From Lacisediminimonas profundi (lineage in GTDB: Bacteria; Pseudomonadota; Gammaproteobacteria; Burkholderiales; Burkholderiaceae_D): 64,000 nt of DNA. Where the stretch lies: NCBI RefSeq assembly GCF_008831265.1, contig NZ_VTTH01000004.1, positions 248,001 to 312,000 on the forward strand, read 5' to 3'. Position numbers and translations under genes: made by a program. This document shows, piece after piece, positions 1 through 8,219 of the stretch (position 1 is its first letter; the number at the start of each line of letters is the position of its first letter). The notes below the pieces were generated by a model. That model was not told where the DNA came from, did no database searches, and was given only the letters and a program-made list of their open reading frames with translations.

Positions 1-880
1 GGCGCGCGCGACCACTGGCAACCCGGTAGCGCCGGGCAACGGCATGAGCATCGGCATCTTCCGCCAGATCGCCGGCGAACTGACGCTGGGCGCGATCGCT
101 CGTGCGCTGGAGTCGGATGCCGACGCCAACATCCTGTCCATGCCCAACCTGGTGACACTGGACAACGAGGAGGCGCGCATCATCGTCGGCCAGAACGTGC
201 CATTCATCACCGGCCAGTACACCACCGCAGCATCCGGCGGCGGCGCCGGCGTCAATCCGTTCCAGACGGTGGAGCGGCGCGATATCGGCCTGTCGCTGCG
301 GGTGCGTCCGCAAATCTCCGAGGGCGGCACGGTAAGGATGGCGATTTACCAGGAAACCTCGGCCATCCAGGACACCAGCAATTCCGCCGGACTGATCACC
401 AGCAAGCGTTCCATCGACACCAATGTGCTGGTCGATGACGGCCAGATCATCGTGCTGGGCGGACTGATCGACGACAACACCCAGGGCGGGGTCGAGAAGG
501 TGCCCGGGCTGGGCGACGTGCCGGTGCTCGGCAACTTCTTCAAATACCAGCGTCGCAGCCGGGTCAAGACCAACCTGATGGTGTTCCTGCGGCCGATCGT
601 GGTGCGTTCCAATGAGCAAAGCGTGAATGTTGCAGGCGACCGCTACAGCTACATCCGCAACGCCCAGTACAACGCCCAGCCGCAGCCTTCCTGGATCCTG
701 CCTGACCTCGGCGCGCCGCAACTTCCGCCGATGGAAGACGGTCGTATCGAAGGAAGCGGATTGATGAGCGTCCCGCCCGAACCCGCAGTGGCGTTGCCGC
801 CGCAATCGGCCCCTGCCGTCACCGGCCCGGCGCCGGCGCCCTCTGACCCGGCGCTGGACCTGCGCAACCTGAAGAAATGA
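1..880 (+). CDS. gspD: Type II secretion system secretin GspD, C-terminal part (5' end outside window)
   Basis: This is the outer-membrane secretin through which folded T2SS substrates leave the periplasm. The reading frame is open to the left edge, so roughly the last 290 residues are present. The visible part is the secretin core: a segment reading MPNLVTLDNEEARIIVGQ followed by NVPFITGQ, and the family hallmark VPGLGDVPVLGNFF about 110 residues before the end. The last 70 residues are Pro/Ala-rich and low in complexity, as expected for a C-terminal tail beyond the barrel. The gspE start follows 31 bases after the stop, so the two are probably one operon. A type IV pilus secretin (PilQ) is excluded by the gspE-gspF-gspC neighbours. 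Confidence 0.93.
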   Translation, partial: ARATTGNPVAPGNGMSIGIFRQIAGELTLGAIARALESDADANILSMPNLVTLDNEEARIIVGQNVPFITGQYTTAASGGGAGVNPFQTVERRDIGLSLRVRPQISEGGTVRMAIYQETSAIQDTSNSAGLITSKRSIDTNVLVDDGQIIVLGGLIDDNTQGGVEKVPGLGDVPVLGNFFKYQRRSRVKTNLMVFLRPIVVRSNEQSVNVAGDRYSYIRNAQYNAQPQPSWILPDLGAPQLPPMEDGRIEGSGLMSVPPEPAVALPPQSAPAVTGPAPAPSDPALDLRNLKK

Positions 881-911
881 AATGAATTGAAATGAAGGAA
901 GCCACGGATTC

Positions 912-2348
912 ATGAGCACTGTTCTTTCCGACGAGCGATTGTTGCCCTATTCCTGGGCGCGTGACCATGCGGTACTGGCGCATCGCGTCCATGGCAAGAG
1001 CGTGGTCGACGTTCTGGTGTCGGATGCGACGCCGCCGCATGCGATCGCCGAAGTCAGCCGCCGCTTCGGCCGGATCCGGTTGCGCTCCGTCTCGCGCGAG
1101 GAAGTCGATGCCGCAATCGCGCGCGCCTATGCCTCCTCCGGGGGCGATGCGGCGCAGGTGATCGACGAATATGAATCCGACCTCGACCTGGCCAAGCTGA
1201 TGCTCGACATGCCGGCGGTCGAGGACCTGCTCGAATCCGCGGACGATGCGCCGGTGATCCGCATGATCAATGCACTGCTGACGCAGGCCCTGCGCGAGGG
1301 CGCATCGGATATCCATATCGAGCCCTTCGAGCAGATTTCCGTGGTGCGTTTTCGCATCGACGGCACGCTGCGCGACATCGTCCGTCCGAAGAAGGCGATC
1401 CACGCCTCGCTGATTTCGCGCATCAAGATCATGGCCCAGATGGACATCGCCGAGAAGCGCCTGCCACAGGATGGCCGCATCGCGTTGCGGGTCGGCGGCA
1501 AGTCGGTCGACGTGCGCGTCTCGACGCTGCCGACCGGACACGGCGAGCGCGCGGTGCTGCGCCTGCTCGACAAGGAAGCCGGCAAGCTGGACCTGCAGCA
1601 CCTGGGCATGTCATCTGAGGGGCTGGCGCAATTCGACCACCTGATTGCGCAGCCGCACGGCATCGTGCTGGTCACCGGGCCGACCGGCTCGGGCAAGACC
1701 ACCACCCTGTATGCGGCGATGTCGCGCCTGAACTCCAGCACGACCAACATCCTGACCGTGGAAGATCCGATCGAGTACGAGCTGGCCGGCATCGGCCAGA
1801 CACAGGTCAACGCCCGCATCGACATGACTTTTGCCAAGGCCTTGCGCGCGATCCTGCGCCAGGACCCGGACGTGATCATGATCGGCGAGATTCGCGATCT
1901 GGAAACCGCGCAGATCGCGGTGCAGGCGTCCCTCACCGGCCATCTGGTGCTGGCGACGCTGCATACCAACGATTCGGCCGCCGCCGTCACCCGCCTGCTC
2001 GACATGGGCATCGAACCATTCCTGCTGTCGTCGTCCCTGCTCGGCGTGGTGGCGCAGCGGCTGGTGCGCAAGCTGTGTACCTCATGCCGGCGGCATGACG
2101 GCCGGATGTGGCACGCGGTCGGCTGCGACAAATGCGGCCAGACCGGCTACCAGGGCCGGGTCGGCGTCTACGAGCTGTTGCTGACCACCGACCAGATCCG
2201 TGCCCAGATCCACGATCGTGCGTCGGAAGCCGAGATTCGTGCAGCGGCCCAGCGCGACGGCATGCGCACCATGCGCGAGGATGGCGAACGCTGGCTGGCG
2301 GACGGCACCACCACCGAGGCCGAGCTGTTGCGGGTCACCAAGGAATAA
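912..2348 (+). CDS. gspE: Type II secretion system ATPase GspE
   Basis: This cytoplasmic hexameric ATPase powers pseudopilus assembly in the T2SS. The 478 residues match family length. The Walker A motif GPTGSGKT is at residues 256-263, the Walker B/Asp-box region reads ILRQDPDVIMIGEIRD, and the His box follows at HLVLATLHTND. A zinc-binding four-cysteine motif characteristic of GspE is present as C389-x2-C392 and C405-x2-C408; the gap between the pairs is short. The N-terminal domain is compact. The start has a GAAGGA-type ribosome-binding site. gspF follows after 4 bases, indicating translational linkage. A PilB pilus ATPase is less likely given gspD upstream and gspC downstream. Confidence 0.96.
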   Translation: MSTVLSDERLLPYSWARDHAVLAHRVHGKSVVDVLVSDATPPHAIAEVSRRFGRIRLRSVSREEVDAAIARAYASSGGDAAQVIDEYESDLDLAKLMLDMPAVEDLLESADDAPVIRMINALLTQALREGASDIHIEPFEQISVVRFRIDGTLRDIVRPKKAIHASLISRIKIMAQMDIAEKRLPQDGRIALRVGGKSVDVRVSTLPTGHGERAVLRLLDKEAGKLDLQHLGMSSEGLAQFDHLIAQPHGIVLVTGPTGSGKTTTLYAAMSRLNSSTTNILTVEDPIEYELAGIGQTQVNARIDMTFAKALRAILRQDPDVIMIGEIRDLETAQIAVQASLTGHLVLATLHTNDSAAAVTRLLDMGIEPFLLSSSLLGVVAQRLVRKLCTSCRRHDGRMWHAVGCDKCGQTGYQGRVGVYELLLTTDQIRAQIHDRASEAEIRAAAQRDGMRTMREDGERWLADGTTTEAELLRVTKE

Positions 2349-2352
2349 GGAC

Positions 2353-3573
2353 GTGCCAGCATTCCGATACGAAGCGATCGACGCCGCCGGTGCTACCAGG
2401 AAAGGCGTGGTCAATGCCGACAGTGCCCGTGCCGCGCGCACCGATCTGCGCGGGCAGGGGCTGCTGCCGGTGACAGTGGACGCCATCAGCGGCCAGGTCG
2501 ACGAAGCGGGCAAGGTGCGCGCCCGCGGTTTTGGCGACAAGCTGTCGACCAACGAGCTTTCCTTGTTCACCCGCCAGCTGGCCAGCCTGCTGGAAGCCAG
2601 CCTGCCGCTGGAGCAGGCGTTTTCGGCCTTGCTGGAACAGGCCGAGCGTCCCTATGTGCGCGACCTGGTGGCCTCGATCCGCTCCCAGGTAATGGGCGGA
2701 TCCTCCTTGTCCGAAGCCCTTTCGCAGCACCCGCGCGACTTCGCCGACATCTACCGCGCGCTGGTGGCGTCCGGCGAGCAGATCGGCCAACTGGCGCGCG
2801 TGCTGACGCGGCTGGCCGACTACATCGAGCGGCGCAATGCGCTGGTGGCGAAGGTGCGGCTGGCATTCACCTACCCCGCGATCGTCACGGTCGTCGCTTT
2901 TGCGATCGTGATTTTCCTACTGGCCTATGTGGTGCCGCAGATCGTGTCCGTGTTTGCCAGCACCAAGCAACAATTGCCGTTCCTGACCGTGGTGATGCTG
3001 GCGATTTCCGATTTCGTGCGCAACTACGGATGGCTGATGTTGCTGCTGCTGGTTGCATTCGCCTTGCTGTGGCGGGCAGCGATGCGCAAGCCCGAGCTCA
3101 AGATGCGATGGCATCGCTGGCTGCTGACCGCGCCCATGTATGGCAAGTTCGAACGCAGCCTGAACACGGCCCGCTTTGCCAGCACGCTGGCGATCACCAC
3201 CGGCTCGGGCGTGCCGATATTGCAGGCCTTGCAGACCAGCCGCGACACGCTCAATAACGTCGCGATGCGGGAGCAGGTCGAAGACGCCACCAACAGCGTG
3301 CGCGAAGGCGTGGGCCTGGCGCGCGCGCTCTCGGCGCACAAGCATTTTCCGCCGATGCTGATACACATGATCCGGGCCGGCGAAGTCACCGGCGAACTGC
3401 CGGCCATGCTGGAGCGCGCGTCCGCCGCGCAGGAACAGGACCTGGAGCGGCGCGCGATGACAATTGCCGGCCTGCTCGAGCCGATGCTGATCCTGGTAAT
3501 GGGCGTGGTGGTGCTGCTGATCGTGCTCGCCGTCCTGATGCCGATTATTGAAATCAACCAACTGGTACGCTGA
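2353..3573 (+). CDS. gspF: Type II secretion system inner-membrane platform protein GspF
   Basis: GspF is the polytopic inner-membrane protein that couples the GspE ATPase to the growing pseudopilus. The start is the GTG at 2353, giving MPAFRYEAIDAAG, the standard GspF N-terminus. It lies just after the gspE stop with AAGGA upstream; the frame continues further 5' inside gspE, but that part is not GspF-like. The protein has 406 residues. It shows two T2SSF domains, each with the pattern FTRQLASLLEASLPLEQA or FASTLAITTGSGVPILQA, and three hydrophobic membrane segments: two between the domains and one at the C-terminus. The stop overlaps the gspC start by one base (TGATG). Confidence 0.95.
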   Translation: MPAFRYEAIDAAGATRKGVVNADSARAARTDLRGQGLLPVTVDAISGQVDEAGKVRARGFGDKLSTNELSLFTRQLASLLEASLPLEQAFSALLEQAERPYVRDLVASIRSQVMGGSSLSEALSQHPRDFADIYRALVASGEQIGQLARVLTRLADYIERRNALVAKVRLAFTYPAIVTVVAFAIVIFLLAYVVPQIVSVFASTKQQLPFLTVVMLAISDFVRNYGWLMLLLLVAFALLWRAAMRKPELKMRWHRWLLTAPMYGKFERSLNTARFASTLAITTGSGVPILQALQTSRDTLNNVAMREQVEDATNSVREGVGLARALSAHKHFPPMLIHMIRAGEVTGELPAMLERASAAQEQDLERRAMTIAGLLEPMLILVMGVVVLLIVLAVLMPIIEINQLVR

Positions 3574-4244
3574 TGGCAAAGTTCGCGATGAAGCGCTGGC
3601 CTTATATTCTCAGCTTTGTGCTGTTTGCGGCCCTGTGCGCATCGGTCGCGTGGTGGGCAATGCAGCTGTTCAAGCCGCCTTCGCGCCCGGTTGCTGCACC
3701 GCCTCCCAGCCAGGCTGCCGCGCCGAAGATCGAGGCCGCGGCCGCGTTGTTCGGCGGGCGCGGCGGGGTGGCCGCCACGGCCAGCAATTACCAGCTTAAG
3801 GGATTGATCCTGGCTACCAGCCTGGAGGAGAGCGTCGTCATCGTGTCGGCCGACGGCAAGCCGGCCGAGGCGTTCCGCGCCAGCAAGGAAATTGCGCCCG
3901 GCGTCACGGTGAAGGAAGTTCATCCAGGTTATGTTGTGTTGTCGGAGAATGGCGCGCCGCGCCGCATCGAGTTGCCCGAAGACCTGAAGGGCGTTGGTGG
4001 CCGGATCGAGCCGCCAACCAAAACCGCCGTGCCGCCTGCGAGGGCCATGCCGCCGATGCCAGCTACCGAGCCAGGCGCTGGCGCAGCGGGGTTGCCGGCC
4101 ACTCCCGGCGCCATGGCGCCCGCGCAGCAGCCGGTCGTGGTCAACAGCCCGCCGTCCCCGGGCAGTCCCCCGCCGGCCGGCACTACGCCGATGCCGCCGG
4201 CCGCAGTCCAGCCGGGCGTGCCGCAGCCGGTGCCTTCACGTTAG
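3573..4244 (+). CDS. gspC: Type II secretion system clamp protein GspC/GspN-like
   Basis: GspC is the inner-membrane T2SS protein whose periplasmic homology region contacts the secretin GspD. This 223-residue protein has a single N-terminal membrane helix (about residues 9-29). A GspC homology region follows from about residue 70 (YQLKGLILA through VVLSENGAPRRIELPE). The last ~80 residues are Pro/Ala/Gly-rich and disordered. There is no PDZ domain, so this is the short form common in Burkholderiales. It starts inside the gspF stop codon, giving the order gspD-E-F-C. No pseudopilin genes (gspG-K) or gspL/M follow; the next genes are convergent and unrelated, so the rest of the system must be encoded elsewhere. 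Confidence 0.82.
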   Translation: MAKFAMKRWPYILSFVLFAALCASVAWWAMQLFKPPSRPVAAPPPSQAAAPKIEAAAALFGGRGGVAATASNYQLKGLILATSLEESVVIVSADGKPAEAFRASKEIAPGVTVKEVHPGYVVLSENGAPRRIELPEDLKGVGGRIEPPTKTAVPPARAMPPMPATEPGAGAAGLPATPGAMAPAQQPVVVNSPPSPGSPPPAGTTPMPPAAVQPGVPQPVPSR

Positions 4245-4266
4245 GTTGATCGCTGCCCACAGTTGG

Positions 4267-4342
4267 GGTTTTGCGGATTTTGGGCTCGTTGGCTTGCGGT
4301 TCGAACGAACCGCAAGCCAGCGTGCCGCAAAACCGCAAAACC
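4267..4342. repeat. Long imperfect hairpin between convergent genes
   Basis: The core at 4291-4318 is a 28-base inverted repeat with perfect 13-base arms, GGCTTGCGGTTCG and its complement, around two bases. Outer arms extend the symmetry: GGTTTTGCGG at 4267-4276 pairs with CCGCAAAACC at 4333-4342, with partly matching bases between. It lies between the gspC stop and the oppositely oriented gene ending at 4399, so it may act as a bidirectional terminator. There is no clean T-run after the core stem. Confidence 0.7.
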
Positions 4343-4398
4343 ATCGTTATGGACAGCGACCATCCCAAGAAGGGAATTTAGCGACCGTAGCGATCCCC

Positions 4399-4590
4399 TC
4401 AGTCCCCCTCGCGCACCATCTTCGCCAGCTTGCGTGCATGCTGCTGGCGAATGGCGGATGGGCTTTTCCTGTGCGCACCGGCACTCCGCTGCCGTGCCGC
4501 CACCGCCACCGGATTGCGTGGCGGCAGGGCCAGGCCCTTGCCGTTGGCGATCAGTTGCTTCTTGTGCCGCGTGCGCGATTTCCCGGACAT
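4399..4590 (-). CDS. Small basic protein of unknown function downstream of hslU
   Basis: This is a 63-residue open frame with a very strong ribosome-binding site (GGAGG five bases before ATG), starting 16 bases after the hslU stop on the same strand. The protein is rich in Arg, Lys and His and lacks Cys and any hydrophobic segment. It begins MSGKSRTRHKKQLIANGKG and ends QQHARKLAKMVREGD. I do not recognise a family. The charge suggests nucleic-acid or ribosome binding, but that is inference only. The ribosome-binding site and the hslVU-linked position are the reasons to treat it as real. Confidence 0.6.
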   Translation of the reverse strand: MSGKSRTRHKKQLIANGKGLALPPRNPVAVAARQRSAGAHRKSPSAIRQQHARKLAKMVREGD

Positions 4591-4606
4591 CTTGCCTCCG
4601 TCGGTG

Positions 4607-5941
4607 TCAGAGCACGTAACGCGACAGGTCGTCGTCGATAGCCAGCGAACCCAGCTTGCTGTCGACATAGGCCGCGTCGATCGCGACCTCCGTGCCCGAA
4701 AGCGTGCTCGCTTCGTACGAGATCTCTTCCAGCAGCTTTTCCATCACCGTGTAGAGACGTCGCGCGCCGATGTTTTCGGTTTTTTCGTTCACTGAGCAGG
4801 CGATTTCCGCCAGCCGGCGAATGCCGTCCGGCTGATAGGAGAGCTTCACGTTCTCGGTCGCCAGCAGCGCTTCGTACTGTGTCGTCAGGCAGGCGTCGGT
4901 GCTGGTCAGGATGCGCTCGAAGTCGGCGATCGAGAGCGTGTCCAGTTCGACGCGGATCGGGAACCGGCCCTGCAATTCCGGAATCAGGTCGGATGGCCTG
5001 GACAGGTGAAATGCGCCTGACGCAATGAACAGGATATGGTCGGTGCGAACCATGCCGTATTTGGTGTTGACCGTCGTGCCCTCGACCAGCGGCAACAGGT
5101 CGCGCTGCACGCCGGCGCGCGACACATCGGCGCCGCCCACTTCCGAGCGGTTCGTGATCTTGTCGATTTCGTCGAGGAACACGATGCCGTTCTGCTCGAC
5201 GTTGTGGATCGCCAGCCGTTTGAGTTCATCCTCGTTGACCATGCGCGCGGCTTCTTCCTCGACCAGGACTTTCATCGCCTCGGGGATCTTCATCTTGCGC
5301 GGCTTCTTGCGCGCGGCGCCCATGCCGGAAAACATCGACTTGATCTGCTCGGTCATTTCCTCCATGCCGGGCGGCGCCATGATTTCCATCTGCGGCGATG
5401 CATCGGCGACCTCGATCTCGATTTCCTTGTCGTCGAGTGCGCCTTCGCGCAGTCGCTTGCGGAAAGTCTGCCGCGTCGCGTTGTCTTCTTTTTCGGGCGC
5501 GCCATTGCTGCCGAAGCCAAAGTCGCGCGCCGGCGGCAGCAGGATGTCGAGGATGCGGTCTTCCGCCGCATCGTGGGCGCGCGCGCGGACCTTTTGCACT
5601 TCCTGCTCGCGCGTCTGCTTGATGCCAATGTCGACCAGGTCGCGCACGATGGTATCGACGTCGCGGCCCACGTAGCCGACTTCAGTGAACTTGGTTGCCT
5701 CGATCTTGATGAAAGGCGCATCGGCCAGCTTTGCCAGGCGGCGCGCGATCTCGGTCTTGCCGACGCCGGTGGGGCCGATCATCAGAATGTTCTTGGGCGT
5801 GATCTCGTGGCGCAGCGGATCCTGCACCTGCTGCCGGCGCCAGCGGTTGCGCAGCGCAATGGCCACTGCCCGCTTGGCGCGCGCCTGGCCGACGACATGC
5901 TTGTCGAGTTCGGAGACGATCTCCTGGGGAGTCATGTTCAT
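4607..5941 (-). CDS. hslU: ATP-dependent protease ATPase subunit HslU (ClpY)
   Basis: HslU is the AAA+ unfoldase that feeds substrates to the HslV peptidase in the cytoplasm. The 444 residues match family length. The N-terminus [19 protein letters not shown] is the HslU signature. Walker A is GPTGVGKT at residues 56-63, and Walker B reads [10 protein letters not shown]. The family-specific I-domain lies between them (about residues 105-235) and contains charged and Met-rich segments. The C-terminus ends DDLSRYVL, the conserved tail that inserts into HslV and activates it. The gene begins 9 bases after hslV, so the two are co-transcribed. A second in-frame ATG lies two codons in. Confidence 0.98.
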   Translation of the reverse strand: MNMTPQEIVSELDKHVVGQARAKRAVAIALRNRWRRQQVQDPLRHEITPKNILMIGPTGVGKTEIARRLAKLADAPFIKIEATKFTEVGYVGRDVDTIVRDLVDIGIKQTREQEVQKVRARAHDAAEDRILDILLPPARDFGFGSNGAPEKEDNATRQTFRKRLREGALDDKEIEIEVADASPQMEIMAPPGMEEMTEQIKSMFSGMGAARKKPRKMKIPEAMKVLVEEEAARMVNEDELKRLAIHNVEQNGIVFLDEIDKITNRSEVGGADVSRAGVQRDLLPLVEGTTVNTKYGMVRTDHILFIASGAFHLSRPSDLIPELQGRFPIRVELDTLSIADFERILTSTDACLTTQYEALLATENVKLSYQPDGIRRLAEIACSVNEKTENIGARRLYTVMEKLLEEISYEASTLSGTEVAIDAAYVDSKLGSLAIDDDLSRYVL

Positions 5942-5950
5942 TGGTCGATC

Positions 5951-6487
5951 CTAGTCCAGCGTTTCGATGGTTTGCGACAAATTCGTGTAAATGCACAGTT
6001 CGCCGGCGATTGTCAGCGATTTCCTGACAATGTCCACCGGCGGCAGGTCGGTGTTTTCCTGCAGCGCCTTGGCGGCGGCCTGGGCATAGGTGCCGCCCGA
6101 GCCGATGGCGCCAATGCCGTCTTCCGGCTCCAGCACATCGCCATTGCCGGTAATGACCAGTGTCGCATCCCGGTCCGCCACCAGCAGCATCGCTTCCAGC
6201 CGACGCAGCATGCGGTCGGTGCGCCAGTCCTTGGCCAACTCGACCGAGGCGCGCATCAGGTTGCCCTGGTGCTTCTCCAGCTTGGCTTCGAAGCGCTCGA
6301 TCAGCGTGAAAGCGTCCGCCGTACCGCCGGCAAATCCGGCCAGCACCTTGCCCTGGTACAGCTTGCGCACCTTGCGCGCGGTTCCCTTCATCACTGTATT
6401 GCCCAGCGTGACTTGTCCGTCACCGCCCAGTGCGACGACGTTGCCGCGGCGTACTGACAGGATCGTGGTGCCGTGAAATTGTTCCAT
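5951..6487 (-). CDS. hslV: ATP-dependent protease peptidase subunit HslV (ClpQ)
   Basis: HslV is the N-terminal-nucleophile threonine peptidase of the HslUV heat-shock protease, forming a double hexameric ring. The 178 residues begin [15 protein letters not shown]. Processing before the TT pair would expose the catalytic Thr, as in other betaproteobacterial HslV proteins with a short MEQ-type propeptide. The conserved [10 protein letters not shown] and [12 protein letters not shown] segments are present. The ribosome-binding site AAGGA lies 5 bases before the ATG. It leads the hslV-hslU pair and has a sigma32-like promoter about 85 bases upstream. Confidence 0.98.
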   Translation of the reverse strand: MEQFHGTTILSVRRGNVVALGGDGQVTLGNTVMKGTARKVRKLYQGKVLAGFAGGTADAFTLIERFEAKLEKHQGNLMRASVELAKDWRTDRMLRRLEAMLLVADRDATLVITGNGDVLEPEDGIGAIGSGGTYAQAAAKALQENTDLPPVDIVRKSLTIAGELCIYTNLSQTIETLD

Positions 6488-6571
6488 GAAAATCCTTTTG
6501 AATCTTGAATGGCGGCGGTGACTGTCTTGTCAGGATAGCACCGCTTTGTGCGCGTACAAGCGCAGGGGATG

Positions 6572-6599
6572 AGATGGGGGTGGGGCTGGGGAATGCAAG
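6572..6599 (-). promoter_or_regulatory. Candidate sigma32 (RpoH) heat-shock promoter for hslVU
   Basis: Read on the minus strand, CTTGCA (6599-6594), 14 bases, then CCCCATCT (6579-6572) closely resemble the RpoH consensus CTTGAA-N13-17-CCCCATNT. It lies about 85 bases upstream of hslV, a classical heat-shock operon. A weaker sigma70-like pair, TTGTAC-N16-TATCCT, lies between it and the gene. Confidence 0.6.
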
Positions 6600-6655
6600 C
6601 CGGAAGCGCAGGCCCGGCTTGTTGATTGAAACAGTGAAAATGTGGAGGAGCGGCC

Positions 6656-8068
6656 TCAGCCTTTGCGCACCACTATCCGCGCAATATCCTTCAATCCGAT
6701 CACGTCAAACAGCGCCGCAACCAGATGGTTTACTTCCAGGAACTCGAGCACCCTGCCTTCGGCCGCGACGGGCGCCAGGCTGGATAGCAACTGGCCTGCT
6801 GCATTGAAGTCGATACGCCGCAGCCGGGCGCAGTTGAGTTGCGCCGGATCATGACTGTTGGCGAATGCAGTCAATGCGGCTATCAACTGTTCGGACTTCC
6901 CTTCGACCAGCGCCGGCATTTCATAGGCCTGTGCGGCCGCATTTCCAGCCCCGGCCTCGGCCGTCGTCACATTGTTTTTCGGCGCCTCGAACGCGGGCGG
7001 CGAGACCTCGAATGTGACGCAGTAGTCGATGCTGGCTTCCTCGAACTCGCTCTCGGCATTCAGCAGCCGCAGGATTTCAAGCAGCAGCAGCCACGGCGCC
7101 TCGGTTTCATCCCTGCGGCCGACTTGCAGGATGGCGCGGATTTTTGCCGCCAGTTCCGGGGCGCCCACCAGCACCAGGTCGTGCCCGGTCGCCAGCAGCT
7201 TCTTCAGTATGCGCAGCAGCAGGCCGCAGCCGATCGGATCGACTTCGGCAACGCGCGTGAACTCCAGCCGGAGCGTCGGGCTGGTCTCGGCCAGTTTCTG
7301 CACCCGCTCCAGCAGCCGGATGATGTTGCCATCGAGTTTGCCGACGAAGGCGACCGAGGGAACGGCGCCGCTGGCCGCGCCCGGTTTGCCGGGCATTGCC
7401 GCCTGCTCATCGTCGCTGCGCCAAGAAGGCGAGGAGGTTTCGAATTTGCTGGCGTAGGCGATCGACAGGGCGTCGAAGTCTGCCTGGCGGCCAGTGAACT
7501 GATACAGGTCGAACAGCATCAGCCAGGCCTTGGCGGTGCTGTCACCCAGCAGGTCGTCATCGATCGCCGCGCGCAGTACCTGTTCCGACATCGTGCTCTG
7601 TTGGCTGGCGTAAAGGATGGCGGCTTCCTCGATCACCTGCGCTGCCTCGGATCCGACGATCTCGATGTCGGTGTTCCGTCCCTGCGGGCCGAGCAGGAAT
7701 TCCGTGCTCATCCCGATACTGGGCAGGGTCGATTCGAACACGCGCTGCGGAAGGGTGTTGGCGCCGGACGGCAGTGGCTTGCCCGTCGCCGGCTGCACGG
7801 CCGGCAACGGGCCCGGACGAGTCAGGCCGCCAAGCGGGCGCGTCGCCGAAAATTCGGACGACATCTCGGATTCGATGGCGTCGATCTTTTTTGCCGTTGC
7901 GTTGCTTAACGACGGGTCCCGCCGCGGCACGCGTTGAGGGGCAGCGGGCTCTGGCCGGGGAGCAGGCGCCACGGCATTTGGACGTGGAGCGGTCTTGTCC
8001 GAAGCGAGCGCTTTCTCCGCCGGCGCCGGTTTGCTGTTTTTTTTCCCGAAAAGACCGAATAGGGCCAC
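6656..8068 (-). CDS. STAS-domain protein
   Basis: This 470-residue cytoplasmic protein has a Pro/Ala-rich, probably disordered N-terminal 110 residues after a short MALFGLFGKKNSK start. It then has a helical middle region and two regions resembling STAS (anti-sigma-factor-antagonist) domains. The first, around residues 240-320, contains LRLEFTRVAEVDPIGCGLLLRIL. The second, at the C-terminus, contains ARLRRIDFNAAGQLLSSL and ends FDVIGLKDIARIVVRKG. STAS proteins usually act by partner switching, but no kinase, phosphatase or sigma factor is adjacent, so the partner is unknown. It lies upstream of hslV in the same direction with 168 bases between, so it is probably a separate unit. Confidence 0.72.
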   Translation of the reverse strand: MALFGLFGKKNSKPAPAEKALASDKTAPRPNAVAPAPRPEPAAPQRVPRRDPSLSNATAKKIDAIESEMSSEFSATRPLGGLTRPGPLPAVQPATGKPLPSGANTLPQRVFESTLPSIGMSTEFLLGPQGRNTDIEIVGSEAAQVIEEAAILYASQQSTMSEQVLRAAIDDDLLGDSTAKAWLMLFDLYQFTGRQADFDALSIAYASKFETSSPSWRSDDEQAAMPGKPGAASGAVPSVAFVGKLDGNIIRLLERVQKLAETSPTLRLEFTRVAEVDPIGCGLLLRILKKLLATGHDLVLVGAPELAAKIRAILQVGRRDETEAPWLLLLEILRLLNAESEFEEASIDYCVTFEVSPPAFEAPKNNVTTAEAGAGNAAAQAYEMPALVEGKSEQLIAALTAFANSHDPAQLNCARLRRIDFNAAGQLLSSLAPVAAEGRVLEFLEVNHLVAALFDVIGLKDIARIVVRKG

Positions 8069-8219
8069 GCTTTACCTGTCAGTGAAAAACTGGATTCCCA
8101 GCAGGGAGATTATAGCCTCCCGCGGGTGCAGGCCAAGACAGGTGAAGCCTTGCGGCCACCACGATTCCTGCATGTGTCGCTATTACCTGACGATTTTCGA
8201 CGTTTTGGGCGGCAATGGG

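Noticed and set aside
4263-4641. Two overlapping plus-strand frames after gspC
   Set aside because: They run through the long hairpin and then opposite the small basic gene and hslU; Arg/Ala/Pro-rich translations typical of shadow frames.
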